From: Paguma larvata
Taxonomy: Eukaryota > Chordata > Mammalia > Carnivora > Viverridae
Length of the DNA stretch: 64,000 bases
Assembly: GCA_030068075.1 (NCBI GenBank)
Contig: CM057828.1
Coordinates: 114,503,699-114,567,698 of the forward strand
Reading direction: 5' to 3'
Shown here piece after piece: positions 1-11,795 of the stretch. The translations under genes and the position numbers were made by a program. Within the stretch, counting starts at the first letter, position 1. Each line of letters opens with the position of its first letter. The notes beneath the pieces were generated by a model that had not been told where the DNA came from, searched no databases, and saw only the letters and a list, made by a program, of their open reading frames with translations.

Positions 1-38
1 CCGCTTAACCTACTGAGCCGCCCAGGCTCCCCGCCCCC
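1..38 (-). mobile_element. CanSINE head, cut by window edge
   Basis: Only the tRNA-derived head of a minus-strand CanSINE is inside the window: 'gcttaacctactgagccgcccagg' is the reverse complement of the conserved head. The rest lies before base 1. Confidence 0.8.
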
Positions 39-76
39 TGATTTTTAAAAATATAATATACACAATACCATTTTGG

Positions 77-270
77 GAGGCACTGTGCTAGATCCTTTAC
101 AGGTGTTATTTCATTCAGTCTGTACAAGCACCCTGTGAAAAAGGTCATAGTGTACCTTTTAATCTTCTTCCCTGAATGAAACTGAGGCTTTTACTTGAAA
201 GCAGGGTCACCCAGCAGTGATGTGGCAGGAGCTGGAAGCTGCTTTTGGTTCCTGACCTGAAAGCCTTTGT
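77..270 (-). mobile_element. MIR SINE
   Basis: The order 'ggcactgtgctag...tttac', 'atttcattcagtc', 'tgaaactgaggc' and 'gggtcacccagcagtg' follows the reverse complement of the MIR consensus (gcactgtgctaag, cattta, gaaactgaggc, ggtcacacagc). It is old and diverged, with fuzzy ends. Confidence 0.7.
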
Positions 271-473
271 TCTCACCTGAGCTGTTTCAGGGACACAGGA
301 TGCAAGGGAAGGTAGTTTCTATGTGAGTAGAGGTGACCCCAGGGGGTTTTCTGAGGACTGGGATTTCAATGGCTCCTCTGAGCTCTCATAAAACTCAGAA
401 AAGCTTTAAAATGAAAGAAGAGAGGAGTCACGGAGGTATTGGCTTTGAAGATGAAGTCAGTAGCACTGGTTGG
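271..473. other. Unassigned non-coding DNA
   Basis: No repeat or coding signal recognised between the two MIR copies. Confidence 0.5.
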
Positions 474-620
474 CTTGGTCAGAGGAGCAAGAGGCTTTTA
501 ATCTGTAAGATCTGGATGCTTGGGTTTGAATCCCAGCTCCTTCACTTATTTAATTTGTGACTTGGAAAATTTCTTAAACCCAGTGTCTTCTTCTGTCGAG
601 TGAGGATAAAATAGTGCCCG
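474..620 (+). mobile_element. MIR SINE
   Basis: 'tgggtttgaatcccagctcc', then 'cactta', 'tgtgacttgg' and a 'gtgaggataaaatag' end match the MIR core and 3' half in forward order. This is diverged and lacks the 5' tRNA head. Confidence 0.75.
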
Positions 621-1662
621 CCCCGACCATGCATCGGACATGTGCGAGAAGTCGGTGGTCTGTGGTGGGGCTGCTTAGATGTCAGTTCTCTTCTTCCTCA
701 TGGAAGATGAGTAGAAGTCTTGGACCCAGTGGTTCAAGGCCATCAAATCCAGACAAAGAAGAGACTTCAGAACATGGAATCTCTCCAAGAGGAAGTTTTA
801 TAACATATCCAGGCTACTGGGGATGCCACAGTGTTATAGAGTAAGCAATGTGTGCTTTCAAACGCCAACCTAGAATATATTAGTTTCCTTCCACAAATGT
901 CTCTGATCTAATGTCTACACTCCTAGGAACACAGCGGAGGAAAACACAAAAGATGGCTAGAAAAGATAAAAAGAAAAGTGACCAAGGTGTTCCTAGGTCA
1001 GATTTATAGCTTATTTATGAACCTTTCTAAGCCATTCATTGCCATATGTAAAATTAGGTCATATCTGTGAAAACCTAGATTATCACTTTGTTCTGCTTGG
1101 CTCCAATATTTTTAAAGATGCTGTTGATTTAACAGGTCCCTGGGGGCGACTGGGCCCTATTCTGCCTCATAGCAAAGTCCTTCTCTTGGAAAACATACTG
1201 TCAGTGCCACCCAACTTCAGCACTTTCACAATTACTATTGCCGTCAGTGTGATTTCCCTGCTGACTTGAAAGAGTTAATTTGCTTTTCTAAGGGCCCAGC
1301 TTAGGACTGAGCTGTGACTCAGGCTGCTGCCCGCATGGGGAGATGGAAATGATTGTAAGCAGTTTGGTCATCTGCTCTTGGCTTCGTGGGGCTCTTTCTG
1401 CCTGAGTGAAGCTTCCCTTTGGCTGAAAATTGCAGAAACCAAGAGGCCCGATCTCATTCTAGTGTTGCTTGGTTGAATTTATGCCTCCCCTTTTAAAAGA
1501 ATTTTTTTTTTATTTTGGAAATAACCCAATTAAGAGTTTTTCACACTTTAGCTGAGAGAGTAGGCTTTTATGTCTCTTTATCAGAGGCTTTCAATTCATT
1601 GGATTCATGCTTTTTCATCAGTAAATAGTCTATTCAAAGAGCACTTTTTAGCTTATATAAAA
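621..1662. other. Unassigned non-coding DNA
   Basis: About 1 kb without a recognisable repeat, apart from a T-rich run at about 1500-1516. Short open frames at 614-844 and 1039-1269 have no family resemblance and no supporting context. Confidence 0.5.
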
Positions 1663-1834
1663 TTTCTAAAAGAAGAAGAAGGAAGAGGAAGAGGAGGGGA
1701 AGAAGGCGGAGAAGGAGGAGGAGGAGGAAGTGGAGGTGAAAGAGTAGGGGAAGGAGGAGAAGAAGAAGGAGGAGGAGGAGAAAGAGGAGGAGTAAGGAGG
1801 AGGAGGAGGGAGGAGGAGGAGGAGGAAAAGGACA
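1663..1834 (+). repeat. Polypurine GGA/GAA microsatellite
   Basis: About 170 bases almost entirely of A and G on the plus strand, built from GAA, GGA and GGAA units with only rare interruptions (a few T/C). Long open frames on both strands here encode only low-complexity Glu/Gly/Arg or Ser/Leu/Pro runs and are not genes. Confidence 0.95.
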
Positions 1835-3082
1835 AATTTCTCTGACACTATACTCTCTTCTCAAAGAAGAATGCAATCTTAGTACTTCCTATTACACTTA
1901 GAATTCCCTGTGTAGTCTGTGAAATTCCAATAATGAGGTTTCTAATCTATTCATGTTACCCTTTTTATCCTGTTTTCTCCCAATTTAAGTCCCTTGCTGC
2001 TCACTTCTCTTCTTCCTCATATACGATTCCATGGCGCATGATTATAATCCTCCTGAGTGTGTTACACAGTCTCTTGCCCCCTTTCCCTTCACCCAACTCA
2101 CCTGGCAAAACCTCCGTGTGGATTCAACCCGCTTCTCTGCTTATTCCACTCTTGTATCCAAGGAGCTGAATGCGGTTGGAGAAAAACACAACCATACTGG
2201 CTGTGTGCTGGTGAACTTAGGGAGCCAAACTTCTCAAGGAACTCAGGATTCTCCACCGACCGGGCCACGTCACCGGCAGTCTCAGATGACCCTTCATAGC
2301 CTCTCTCTTCCAGAACTCTTCTTTCTCACTCTCGCTGTTTCCTGCTTCCTGCTTGTCTGAAATGGCAAGAGTGATCAAAAAGGAACTTCCACTTCGTATC
2401 TTTAAATTTCCCAATATGTCCGTGTCTCTGCCCTTCCCTTCGGTGACAACGAATGCACTGCCTGTAGCTCTCTGGGCAGCCACTTGCGCACTAAATCCCA
2501 TCTCTAAGTGTCTCTCATTTCCTAAGGATAATGCTTCTACAACAAAATCTTTAGAAGGCTCCCTTCTTTTCACCTCCCTTCAAACTACTGTCTTTGTTTC
2601 TTTTTGTAGAGAAATTCCCTAGAAGATTTGTCTTTTCCGGTTCTTCACACTCCCCCACTTCCGGTGCTCTCTCTCGGATACATTCCAATCATTTTCTCCC
2701 CTTCCTTGCCAAGAAATCATACCTTCCTTAAGTACCTAAGTTAATAGATGGTGGCTTCTAACCACCATTCTGATTAAAATCATATGCTTGCTCTTTCTGA
2801 TCCATTTTCACTTAATTCAGAACTGCCGTGCTGCTGCAAATGGCATTTACAAATGTTTTTGGTTTGAACAGTTACAGGAAGACTCTTTTCAATGTGGTTG
2901 AGCAAACCTGTTAGCTCACAGGAAGTGCTGTGGGGGTGTGGGTGACCAGGAGTGGAACGGAGTAGACTCTATATGTTAAGAACCAGAACTCAGAGGTAGG
3001 CATGCCACAGACAGAGAGGGGATCCTGGTCTGACACAGAATATGAAGGGCGTATAGCAACAGAAGCAGGAAGAAATCTTGGT
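1835..3082. other. Unassigned non-coding DNA, pyrimidine-rich in part
   Basis: The stretch at about 1970-2700 is rich in C and T on the plus strand and has several overlapping open frames on both strands (for example 2217-2573 minus and 2353-2622 plus). None shows a recognisable domain. It may be a very old L2-like piece, but I could not align it from memory. Confidence 0.45.
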
Positions 3083-3310
3083 CATAATTTTTTTAATGTT
3101 TATTTATTTTTGAAAGAGAGACAGACAGACAGAGACAGAGAGCATGCATGAGGTGGGGAGGGGCAGAGTGATTGGGAGACACAGAATTCAAAGCAGGGTC
3201 CAGGCTCTGAGCTGTCAGCACAGAGCCCAATGAGGGGCTTGAATTCATGAGGCATGAGATGACTTAAGCGGAAGTCAGATGCTTAACCGACTGAGTGACC
3301 CAGGTGCCCT
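3083..3310 (-). mobile_element. CanSINE (felid type), full length
   Basis: T-rich tail side at 3085-3112, a GA tract, 'gctgtcagcacagagccc' in the body, and the head 'ccgactgagtgacccaggtgccc' at the right end. The TSD gaaatcttggt occurs at 3072-3082 and 3311-3321. The body carries scattered changes. Confidence 0.95.
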
Positions 3311-4395
3311 GAAATCTTGGTAAAAATTTGATCTTGCAGAGATTCAACATGAACTAGGGCTTCTGACAATTGATGATCAGGAAGTACTTAGAGATTTTAG
3401 CAAGCAAGCAATCATTCTAGCAGGTGGAGCCTCCACTTATTCATTGACCAATGGTGTTTCAGAGCCCTGCTCTAGTCCTGAGGTGGAGCAAGTGCCTGGC
3501 AGGGAAGAGTCAGGGCTCCTAGCTCATGCATTGGGAGGTAGTAAGTACTTAACAGGTAACCAAGGTGGTGACTTAGGCCCTGTGGTCAAGGCTCAGTTGG
3601 GAGTCAAGGAATGAGAGCTGACCTCACAGCAAGAATGTGTCTGGTATGTCCTGCCATTTTGTTCTGAGGCTTCTTAAATCCTACTAACTTGAGCTCAGGA
3701 TTAGTTCTAGGAATTAAGGCAGAGGACAACCATATCCCTGTGGGAAGAGAAAGGTGTGACCGATTGAATCACTATCACTTATTCTTTAACAGGAGTAAAC
3801 ATGCCTACTATTTACCTTTTGGAAATATTTGCATCAGTTGAAGTCCTGGCAACAAACTCGAGGTACCACAGGTTGTTCCCAGGAAGGGAAGACCTAGAGT
3901 GGGGTGTTCAGGGTTAAGGAACACACCAGGGATGTTATGGACACAGAGACTAACAACAATGAGAAGCCACACCATGGCTAGGCAGTAGGCACAGGGAGAG
4001 AAAGCAATGTTACTGAAGCTCAGTGAGAGCCAGAGTGCCCAAAGGGGTCACCAAACAGAAGCCAAGAAGGACACAGCGACTCCCCAGGAGTTAGGGAGAA
4101 GCTGGACAGAAGCAGAGAACAAATACCCTTTCTTTCTCTCATCTTCTATGGGTGCCTCACGGTGGCCACACCCAACTGACCGCCCGAGGACAAGTGAGCC
4201 CAGATGAGATGGTCTATAGGGTGAAACCTCCCAAGACATGGAGCAGGGCTGAGAAGGATGGAGAAAAAATGTGGGGCAAAGATGATGGCTCACACAGGGC
4301 TCTGCTCTTGCTCCCTGGTGCCCCAGGGCCTTGGAAGGGCCCTTAGGGTAACTGGAGGCAAAGACATTACTTATTCAGCTAGAAAGGAACAGGCC
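3311..4395. other. Unassigned non-coding DNA
   Basis: About 1.1 kb with no repeat I can name. Open frames at 4007-4207 and 4048-4293 overlap on opposite strands and have no family resemblance. Confidence 0.5.
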
Positions 4396-4547
4396 AGGAC
4401 AGGCTGACAGACCAGGTTCAAATCCTGGCGTTACTTGGCACCTCACTTAAACTTCCTGAGTCTTAATTGCCTCCTATGTAAACTGAGCTTGCAGGCTTAT
4501 TGTGAGAATTAGTGCTGGTATATTTATAACCTTTAGCTCAAAGTAGA
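4396..4547 (+). mobile_element. MIR SINE
   Basis: 'caggttcaaatcctggcgtta', 'cacttaaacttcctgagtctt' and 'tgtgagaattag' follow the MIR consensus in order. The right end abuts the MaLR LTR that starts at 4548. Confidence 0.75.
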
Positions 4548-4601
4548 CTATTGCTGTATTACAAACCCTCCCAGAACCTAATGGCTTAAAACAGGCATTT
4601 C
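4548..4601 (-). mobile_element. MaLR/MLT1-like LTR, first part
   Basis: 'attgctgtattacaaaccc' followed by 'cctaatggcttaaaaca' matches the antisense end of an MLT1-like LTR (ctattgctgtgtaacaaac...cttagtggcttaaaaca). The LTR resumes at 5026, so an L1 insertion splits it. It is a remnant of an old endogenous retroviral LTR with no coding sequence. Confidence 0.65.
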
Positions 4602-5015
4602 TGGGTGGACCTGGAGGGTATTATGCTAAGTGAAGTAAGTTAAAGAGAGAAAGGCAACTACCATATGATTTCACTTACATGTGGAATCTAAAAAAACCAA
4701 ACCAGTGAACAAATAATAGCAAACAGACTCTTAAATATGGAGACCAAACTGGTGGTTGCCAGAGGGAAGGTCGGTAGGCAGAAGGGTGAAATAGAAAAAG
4801 GGGATTACGGAGTGCAGACTTCCAGTTATAAAATGAATAAGTCACAGAGATGAAAGGTACAGCATAGGAAATATAGTCAATAATACTGTAACAGCATCGT
4901 ATGATGACGGATGGCGGCGAGCACTGAGTAATGCCCAGAACTGTTGAATCAATATGTTGTACACCTGCAACCAGTGCAATATCATATGTTAATCATACTT
5001 GAGTTGAGAAAAACC
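4602..5015 (+). mobile_element. L1 3' end, 5'-truncated
   Basis: 'ctaagtgaagtaagt', 'catatgatttcacttacatg', 'ccaaactggtggttgccaga', 'cttccagttataaaatgaat' and 'aatatgttgtacacctg' are the ordered landmarks of a carnivore L1MA-like 3' end in the sense direction. The site caggcatttc (4592-4601) is repeated as cagacatttc (5016-5025), a one-mismatch TSD. Only ORF2-terminal and 3'UTR sequence is present, so it cannot be active. Confidence 0.88.
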
Positions 5016-5025
5016 CAGACATTTC

Positions 5026-5480
5026 ATCATCATATTTCCCGATTCTGTGGTTGATGGGGCTCAGCTGGGCAGTTCTTCTGCTGGTCTTCCTTGAGGTGTT
5101 TTATGCTGCTGCAATGGCAGGTGGGCCCCAAACTTCCATGATGAACTGCTCACATACCTGGTGCTTGTGCAGGGGTGACTGGAAATGTGGCTCAGGGAGC
5201 TCTCTGGACTGGCTGGGCCCCTCTCTTTCCATAGTGTCAGGGCCCTTTCTTCTCCATATGGTGTTCCCAAGAGAGCAATCTCTTACAGGGAGGGTGGGAG
5301 CTACCCAAAATGCAAAAATAAAAACTGTTAGGCCTTTTAATGCATTAGGCCTGGGATGGATGGAGCATTGCAGGGCCAGCCCATGTTCAGCGTGGGAGGG
5401 GAATCCAAAAGGGCATGGTCACCACGAGGGCCGCCTTGCTGGGGCCATCGTTGGGGACTACCTATCACAGGGACATTCAG
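5026..5480 (-). mobile_element. MaLR/MLT1-like LTR, second part
   Basis: Continues the LTR broken at 4601: 'gattctgtgg', 'ggctcagctgggcagttct', then 'tctccatatgg' and 'gggccagcccatgttca' are antisense MLT1-like landmarks. A 149-codon open frame (5051-5500 plus) with a hydrophobic start lies wholly in this antisense LTR and is treated as chance. Confidence 0.65.
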
Positions 5481-5660
5481 TTAATACTAATCGTCTTTGA
5501 GAAACTCTGATATTCCATCGATATATGTTTTGATTTACTATGTGTATCCCCAGTGCCCCAGTTCTCAAAAAAAATTGAAAGAATGTCTCATCACTAGAAA
5601 CTCCAGAGCATAGTGGAGGAGACCATGCCCCAGCCACTGGTACCAACATGAGCCAGCAAA

Positions 5661-5850
5661 ATCCTGGCTTTTGTCACTCACTAGCTGCATGATCTTGGGC
5701 AAATGGTTGATCTTTTTGTGCTCCAGTGTTCTCATCTATTAAATGGGGATACTTATAGTATCCACCTAAAATAATTTTGTGGGGCTTCAATGAGGTGACA
5801 GATACAAAGTGCTCAGGGCAGTGTCAGGCACGTGCAAAGCATTCAGCAAG
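5661..5850 (+). mobile_element. MIR SINE, nearly complete 3' two-thirds
   Basis: 'cactagctgcatgatcttggg', 'ctcatctattaaatggggata', 'aatgaggtgacagatacaaag' and 'cagtgtcaggcac' match the MIR core and 3' half in order. Confidence 0.85.
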
Positions 5851-6971
5851 TGTGTCATTGTAGTGATGACCACCAATCCCAGCACTGAGGGCTCCACAAA
5901 TCTTTACTGATGAGTACCTTGTGGCGACCAAGGAAGAATGAACTGAAAAACCTGAAAAGAGATCTCATTCCCCTGGCCTTCTCGTTTTCCTTCTTCAGAT
6001 TCAAGTCCAAAGAATGACCAAAATGGGCCTCCTTCTTTGAGTCATGTATTTTTTTCCAATCACAGAACGCCAGGTCAGGAAGTGGCGACCGTGCAGAAGA
6101 GCTGACCTGCTCTGGACACTTAGTCCCTGAGAAGAAAATGAACATAAAAGTGGGAGAAACAATTATTTGCAAAGGAGGCCCCCGTGAGAGATATGTTCAG
6201 GCAACCCAGCTCTCACCTTACCCATGAAATGTGTACCGAGCTCATATATAAATCGATTGATTGGAATTCAAATACTTTGTTCTACAAATGTATTGTTATT
6301 TACAAGGACAGGGTGAGAAGAAGGACCATTCCCTTCATCCATAACGATATCGGTTGAGTTGATGTCAAAGAATGAAGATGGAAGCGAAACGAGAATGAGA
6401 GGAGGGAGGGGTGGAAAGGAGAACCTCATATATTTTTGAGTATAGGACCAACTAAATAAAATAAAATTAAAAAAATTGGCACTTGACATTGGTTTTTCCC
6501 GTGTCCTCTTCTGAGCTCTTCTCCATGCTGTCTCCAGCACCTTATTGTGGCACCTACCCTTTCCTCCACAGGGACTTAGACTCCAAAATTATTTCCTACG
6601 CTCCCTCTTATCAAAATGATCTTTCTCTGAGCACATTTGAGAATTGGGCATTAGGAGCCGTGCAAACAGATTCAACTAATTAACTTTACAGTAATAGCTC
6701 TTCAATAGCCCAGAAATAGTGCCATTTTTTCCCCAAATGTGTTTCTAAATTGGTGGAATATCAGAGTTTCTCAAAGTAAAACAAGAAACAAAGTTTTGTA
6801 GATCTACTTTGCATATGCAACTTCTGCCTCTTCAAGCTTAATTCTTGCCTTCACTTGTGAAATCTGTGAAGTTTTCCGTCATCTTCCCAACGTGGCAGCT
6901 ACATTAGGTGGTGGCAGAGGGCTAAGAGGTGGGGGGGGGGCATAGCTTCTCTGAAGGAATGACTTGTTTCT
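5851..6971. other. Unassigned non-coding DNA
   Basis: About 1.1 kb without a nameable repeat. A run of ten G at 6931-6940 sits just before the next SINE. Open frames on both strands are short and unrelated to known families. Confidence 0.5.
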
Positions 6972-7191
6972 TTTTTAAAAAATATTTATTTTTGAGAGAG
7001 AGAGAGAGAGAGAGAGAGAGCAAGTACGGGAGGGGCAGAGAGCGAGGGAGTGGGGGTGGGGAGACAGGATCTGCACTGGGCTCTGCGCTGAGAGCAGCAA
7101 GCCCTATGTGGGGCTCGAACTCACGAACTTCAAGATCAAGCCCTGAGCTGAAGTCAGATGCTCAACCGACTGAGTCACCCAGATGCCCCCA
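6972..7191 (-). mobile_element. CanSINE (felid type)
   Basis: A (GA)n run at about 6994-7020, the body 'ctgggctctgcgctgagagc', and the head 'ctcaaccgactgagtcaccc' at the right end. TSD gaatgacttgtttct (6957-6971) versus gaatgagtggtttct (7192-7206). The body has the shortened 'ctgagagcagcaagccc' variant. Confidence 0.93.
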
Positions 7192-9278
7192 GAATGAGTG
7201 GTTTCTAAGTTAGTTGCTGCCTAAATCCCTCAGACTCTGAAAGCCTCCACGGACTGACACAACTTTCCAACCCAAAATACTAAGTGTTTAGGATTCTCTT
7301 CAAATCCTTTCTATAGCTTCATTAGATAACAGCTGTCAGAATGAGTGAAGGGAACACGGGAAAAGTAGCTTCCTCAGTGATTAATTGGGACTGGTCCATA
7401 TTTAATCACAGATCTGAAACTCAGACTTTATAATTTAAGCTTCACTAATAGTCTTCATGATTTGTCAGCCACTTCTACAGGCTATCTTTGAACTAAGAGC
7501 CAAGCTTATCTTTGGAATTAAAGCAGCCAGTGTTAGCCTCAGGTCTTCAATTTGGTGTGAGTCATTCAATGGCTAAATCAAACAATGTGTCAGGAAGCAA
7601 ATTGGTTTCCCGAGACCTCAGTCACTGATAATATTAATGAGCCAGACAATTCCCCTTTAACTTCTTTGGGATAATTCCCCAGTACCTTGACGTGAGAATT
7701 TCCATAAATATATTTGGGGCCTAAGAGTACACAAATCACTTTGGGTATTACTATGGAAGGATGTGCTTGTCATTTAATACTCTTTCTGGAAATAGATATG
7801 TGGGCAAAAGGTGATAATTCAGGTGGCCTCCTCAAATGACAGATTTTCCATGACTCTGCTGCCTACGGTTCACTAGAAGAACACATCATACTTACCCATC
7901 ACCTTCAGCATCTCCCTAATTACATCTTTATCATGAAGATCTGCCTTAACCTCTAACCTCTTCATCTGTGAATAAGGTTAAAAAGAAGTCGTATTTACTT
8001 AAATATTGATGGGAAGGCAAGTCATCAACGTCTGAGAGAGTTATTAGAGAAACATAAATAGCATTTATACATTCAGACAGCTCAAATCACATTTAGATGG
8101 GAAGAATGTATTTGTGATTCTGAAATAGGATTATAGCACCATAATATCTTTGTGAAAAATCCAAATGCTAATGTACATAAAATAAAAATCCAGTATGATC
8201 TGGAGTAGCAGGAATGATTTGAAATTAAATCACTTCTCATAATTCAATATCACGCTCATCCCTATAAATAAGAATGTTTGAATTTTCATTACTTCTTTGT
8301 CAATCCGACTGTAACATCATTATCTCAATTCTGTGTTGGGATCGACTGAAAGACAGAAAAACTTTGCTGAACGCAATCCTGTAAAATACTAAAATATAAT
8401 TTCATTTTACGTTAAAGGGTGGGGAGGAAGGAAATAGACATTTGTGCCTAAGATGATGCCTTGCTTACTGGAAAAATGGAATAATTATTAATTGTGGTGA
8501 TAAAAAGTAATTAAATCAGTTATATACTATTTTCAACAGTGCGAAAGTTATTAAAATTTAAATGGAGAGGAGAAAGAATTTAAGTTGTTCCTAAGGAGAA
8601 ATGCGGGGAAGAAAATATTATCTGGAATTTAGCTTGAAGATTAAACACTGGTAAATAACTGAAAAATTAGTGGAAGTTATAGGGCCACTCAAACTAAACA
8701 AACTGGTGGCTTTGTGTAGACACATAAACATGTGGTCAAAAGACCTCACCTTTGAAAATTTTCCTCTTGCCTTTGACGTTCTCCTAGCAGAACAATGAAA
8801 TTCCTACTGCATGTACTTAAGCATCTATATGAATACGAAGTTCCCACTCTAGAAATGTATGGAAATCATTATGAGAGAGAATAAAAGGAATATTGCACAG
8901 GACCTCATTTTTACAGATTTGTTTTTCCTCAAAATGAGGTTCGTGATCCATCACCATTGTCCAAGTGTTTTTTCAGAAACTTTTGAGATGATTCTCTCAT
9001 ATAACTCTCCAACCTACAATTTTTAAATGTTATGTTCGTTTCCACATCTCAATAGCAATTGCATGTCAGCTGCTGTGAAGGGTTAGCTCCGTATTATAAA
9101 CCTGCCTTTTATGAAATCCATGAAGCCAAGGAATCTTCTGTGAGGACTGTGCATGATTTTACATGATAGCCAAATCAACTATGTGGAAAGTCAGTCAGTC
9201 CAGCAACATTGCTAGGGAGTATGGTCCATCTCTGTATGTTGGTTTTGTTTTGTTTTACAATAAAATTTTCATTTTAGG
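7192..9278. other. AT-rich single-copy DNA
   Basis: A 2.1-kb stretch with no repeat, coding or RNA signal that I can recognise. Composition is AT-rich throughout. Confidence 0.5.
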
Positions 9279-9460
9279 GGTGCCTGGGTGGCCAATCCAA
9301 CTCTTGGTTTTGGCTCAAGTTGTGATCTCATGGATGGTGAGGTCGAGTTCCACCTTAGGCTCTGTGCTAACAGTACGGAGCCTGCTTGGATTTTCTCCCT
9401 CTCTTTGCCCCTCCTCTCTCTCTCTCTTTCCCACTTTCTCAAAATAAAAAAAAAAACTTG
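9279..9460 (+). mobile_element. CanSINE, plus strand
   Basis: Head 'ggtgcctgggtggc' at 9279, a TC tract at about 9413-9436, then an A-rich tail. A short deletion removes part of the head (the 'tcagtcggttaag' portion). Flanks 9262-9278 and 9461-9477 share 'cattttagg' and most of a 17-base TSD. Confidence 0.93.
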
Positions 9461-9477
9461 AAAAACTTCATTTTAGG

Positions 9478-10890
9478 ACATATTTAGATTTACATGAAAA
9501 CTATGAAGATATTAGAGTTCCCGTGTACCTTACATTCAGCTTCCCATATTTTAACACGTCAGAATTAATGAACCAATATTAGTACATTACTATTACCTAA
9601 ATTCCATAATTTATTCAGATTTCCATATTGTCTACTGGTGTCCTTTTCCTGTCCTAGGATCCTATCCTGGAGAATATGTTACATTTAGTCATCTCGTTTC
9701 CTTAGATTCTTCTGGAATGTGATGGTGTTTCAGGCTTTCCTTGTTCTTGATGACTTTGACAGTTTTGAGTACTTAATGGTCGGGTGTTTGTAGACTGTCC
9801 TTCAGTTCAAGTTTGTCTGATGCTATTCTCATGATTAAATGGATTGCGGTGTTCAGGAGGAAGGCTAGAGAGGTAAAGTGGCATTCTATCAACATGACTT
9901 GTCTCTGATGCTAACCTAGATCACTTGTAGAATTTGTCAGGATTCTTTACTTCGAAGTTGCTCTTTTCCCTTGTTACCATATATAAGGAAGTCACTGTGT
10001 GCAGCCGCACATAAGGGGTAGTTATCCTCCACCTCCGTGAGAAAGGAATGTCTACATAAATTATTTAGACTTCTCCTATATGAGAAATTTATCTATTCTC
10101 CCCCATTTATTTATTTATTCAATTATTTACATCAGTATAGACTCAAGGATATTTATTTCTGCTCTGGGTTATAACTAGATACTACATTATGTATTTTGTA
10201 GAAATCGTTTAGGTTTTACCCATCGGGAGCTCTTTAGGTTGATTCCCGTGTCCCTTTCATACAACCCTTGTTACTGTCTTCCCCCCTCCTTTTGTAAACA
10301 CAACTTCACTTGTTGCTCCTCGCTCCTCTTGCACATTTCCTCCTCCAGCTCTAGAATCAGGTGTCTTTGTACCTTTTATTGGAGAACGAATGGTATTAGA
10401 CACTAAAATCTGGGTGCTAGTTTGCTTGTTAATAGGTTGCTTCTAGGTCCTCTCAGCTGATGCAAGGAGATATCTGTGCATATACTAACTCATGTGTAGA
10501 CATGTCTTTAAAATATTTCTGTATGTAATTATTTGTAGCTGTATTAAGCCGAATCTTAGTTCATATAAAATCTCACCAATTCCAATTATTGGGCATTTGC
10601 ACACCTCTAACCTCCTACCCACTCTCTATTTTCTTAATGGCTTAATTCCAGTATACAGATATGGTGGTTTCAGAATTGTTAACTTGTAGGCCAGTGGGAA
10701 GCCACTTTATTAACTAGAGTACAATGCTTATCTACACTTTTTGTTGTTGTTTGTTTTATTTTGCTTTGCCTTTAGAGTTACATACTCCGCTCATTTCCAA
10801 AGTTTCTTAGGTCAGTTGCTTTTCCCCTAGTACCTGCACTTACACACATTTTTAACTGAGTTGGATTTTTCAGTCACATTCTGCATTCCA
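9478..10890 (-). mobile_element. L1M (L1ME-like) 3'UTR, antisense
   Basis: A long colinear match to the 3' region of old L1M elements in antisense: 'gtccttttcctgtcctagg', 'acatttagtcatctcg', 'ttgatgactttgacagttttgag', 'gaaggaagtcactgtg', 'ctcccccatttatttattta', 'catcgggagctctttaggtt' and 'tctcagctgatgcaagga'. No ORF remains. Confidence 0.8.
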
Positions 10891-10939
10891 TCCTAGGATG
10901 CCCGTGACTTCTAAATGATTTTTATTTTAATTCGCAAAC

Positions 10940-11795
10940 ATTAAGATTCTTTCTTGTTGCAGTAAAGTTGTACAAGTTTCAAAAAAATGCATAATGTTAT
11001 TTGTGTACCATTATAGTATCATGCAGAATGTTTTCACCACTCTTAAAATATCCCTGTACTTTACTTATTGAACCCTCTTTTTTCTCCCCGGAGCCCCTGG
11101 CAAGCACTGATCTCACCGCATTGTTAGTTTTGCCTCGTCCAGAATATCATAAATGGAATAATATAGTATATAGCCTTTTCAGACTGGCTTTTTTTCACCT
11201 GTAAATATACATTTAAAAGATGCATCCATATCCTGTGTGACTTGTGAGTTCATTTCTTTTTACAGATGAATAAGAGTTCCCTATATAGATGAATTACAGT
11301 TTGCTTATGCCTTTGCTGATTGAAAGATATCTTAGTTGCTTCCAGTTTGGGGAAATTATGAATACAACTCTTATAAACTGTTTATAACTGATATAAACTG
11401 TTTATAAACTGTTATAAACATTCATGTACAAGATTTTGCGTGGTCATAAGTTTTTATACTTGGGTAAAAAACCCAAAAGTCGTCTGATTGCTGGATCCTA
11501 TGGCAAAATTGTGTTTAAATTTGTAAGAAATTGCCAAACTATATTCCAAAATGGCTGTACTGTTTTGCATGCCCAACAAAAATAAATGAGAATTGCTGTT
11601 AATTTCTGTCATTACCAGCAGTTGGTATTGTTCATTTTTGGATCGTAGCCTTTGTAATAAGTGTACAGTGGTATCTCACTATTCTTTTAATTTGCATTTC
11701 TTTTATGCAAAATTATGTGAAGCATCTTTTCACATGCTTATTTTTCATCTGATATGGTTTTTTGGTGAGGTGTCTGTTTATATCTCTTGGCCATT
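10940..11795 (-). mobile_element. L1M 3' end and ORF2 terminus, antisense
   Basis: 'gagcccctggcaagcactga', 'atcataaatggaataatata', 'gcatccatatcctgtg', 'aatggctgtactgttttgcat' and 'tggtatctcactattctttt' run in the order expected for an antisense L1M 3'UTR followed by the ORF2 C-terminal coding end. A small tandem duplication of 'ataaactgtttat' occurs at about 11380-11425. Confidence 0.8.

Noticed and set aside
1570..1845. Gly/Glu/Arg-rich frames on both strands
   Set aside because: Made by the polypurine tract.
5051..5500. 149-codon frame with a hydrophobic, signal-peptide-like start
   Set aside because: It lies entirely in the antisense of a MaLR-like LTR and has no recognised domain; the hydrophobic run comes from LTR sequence.
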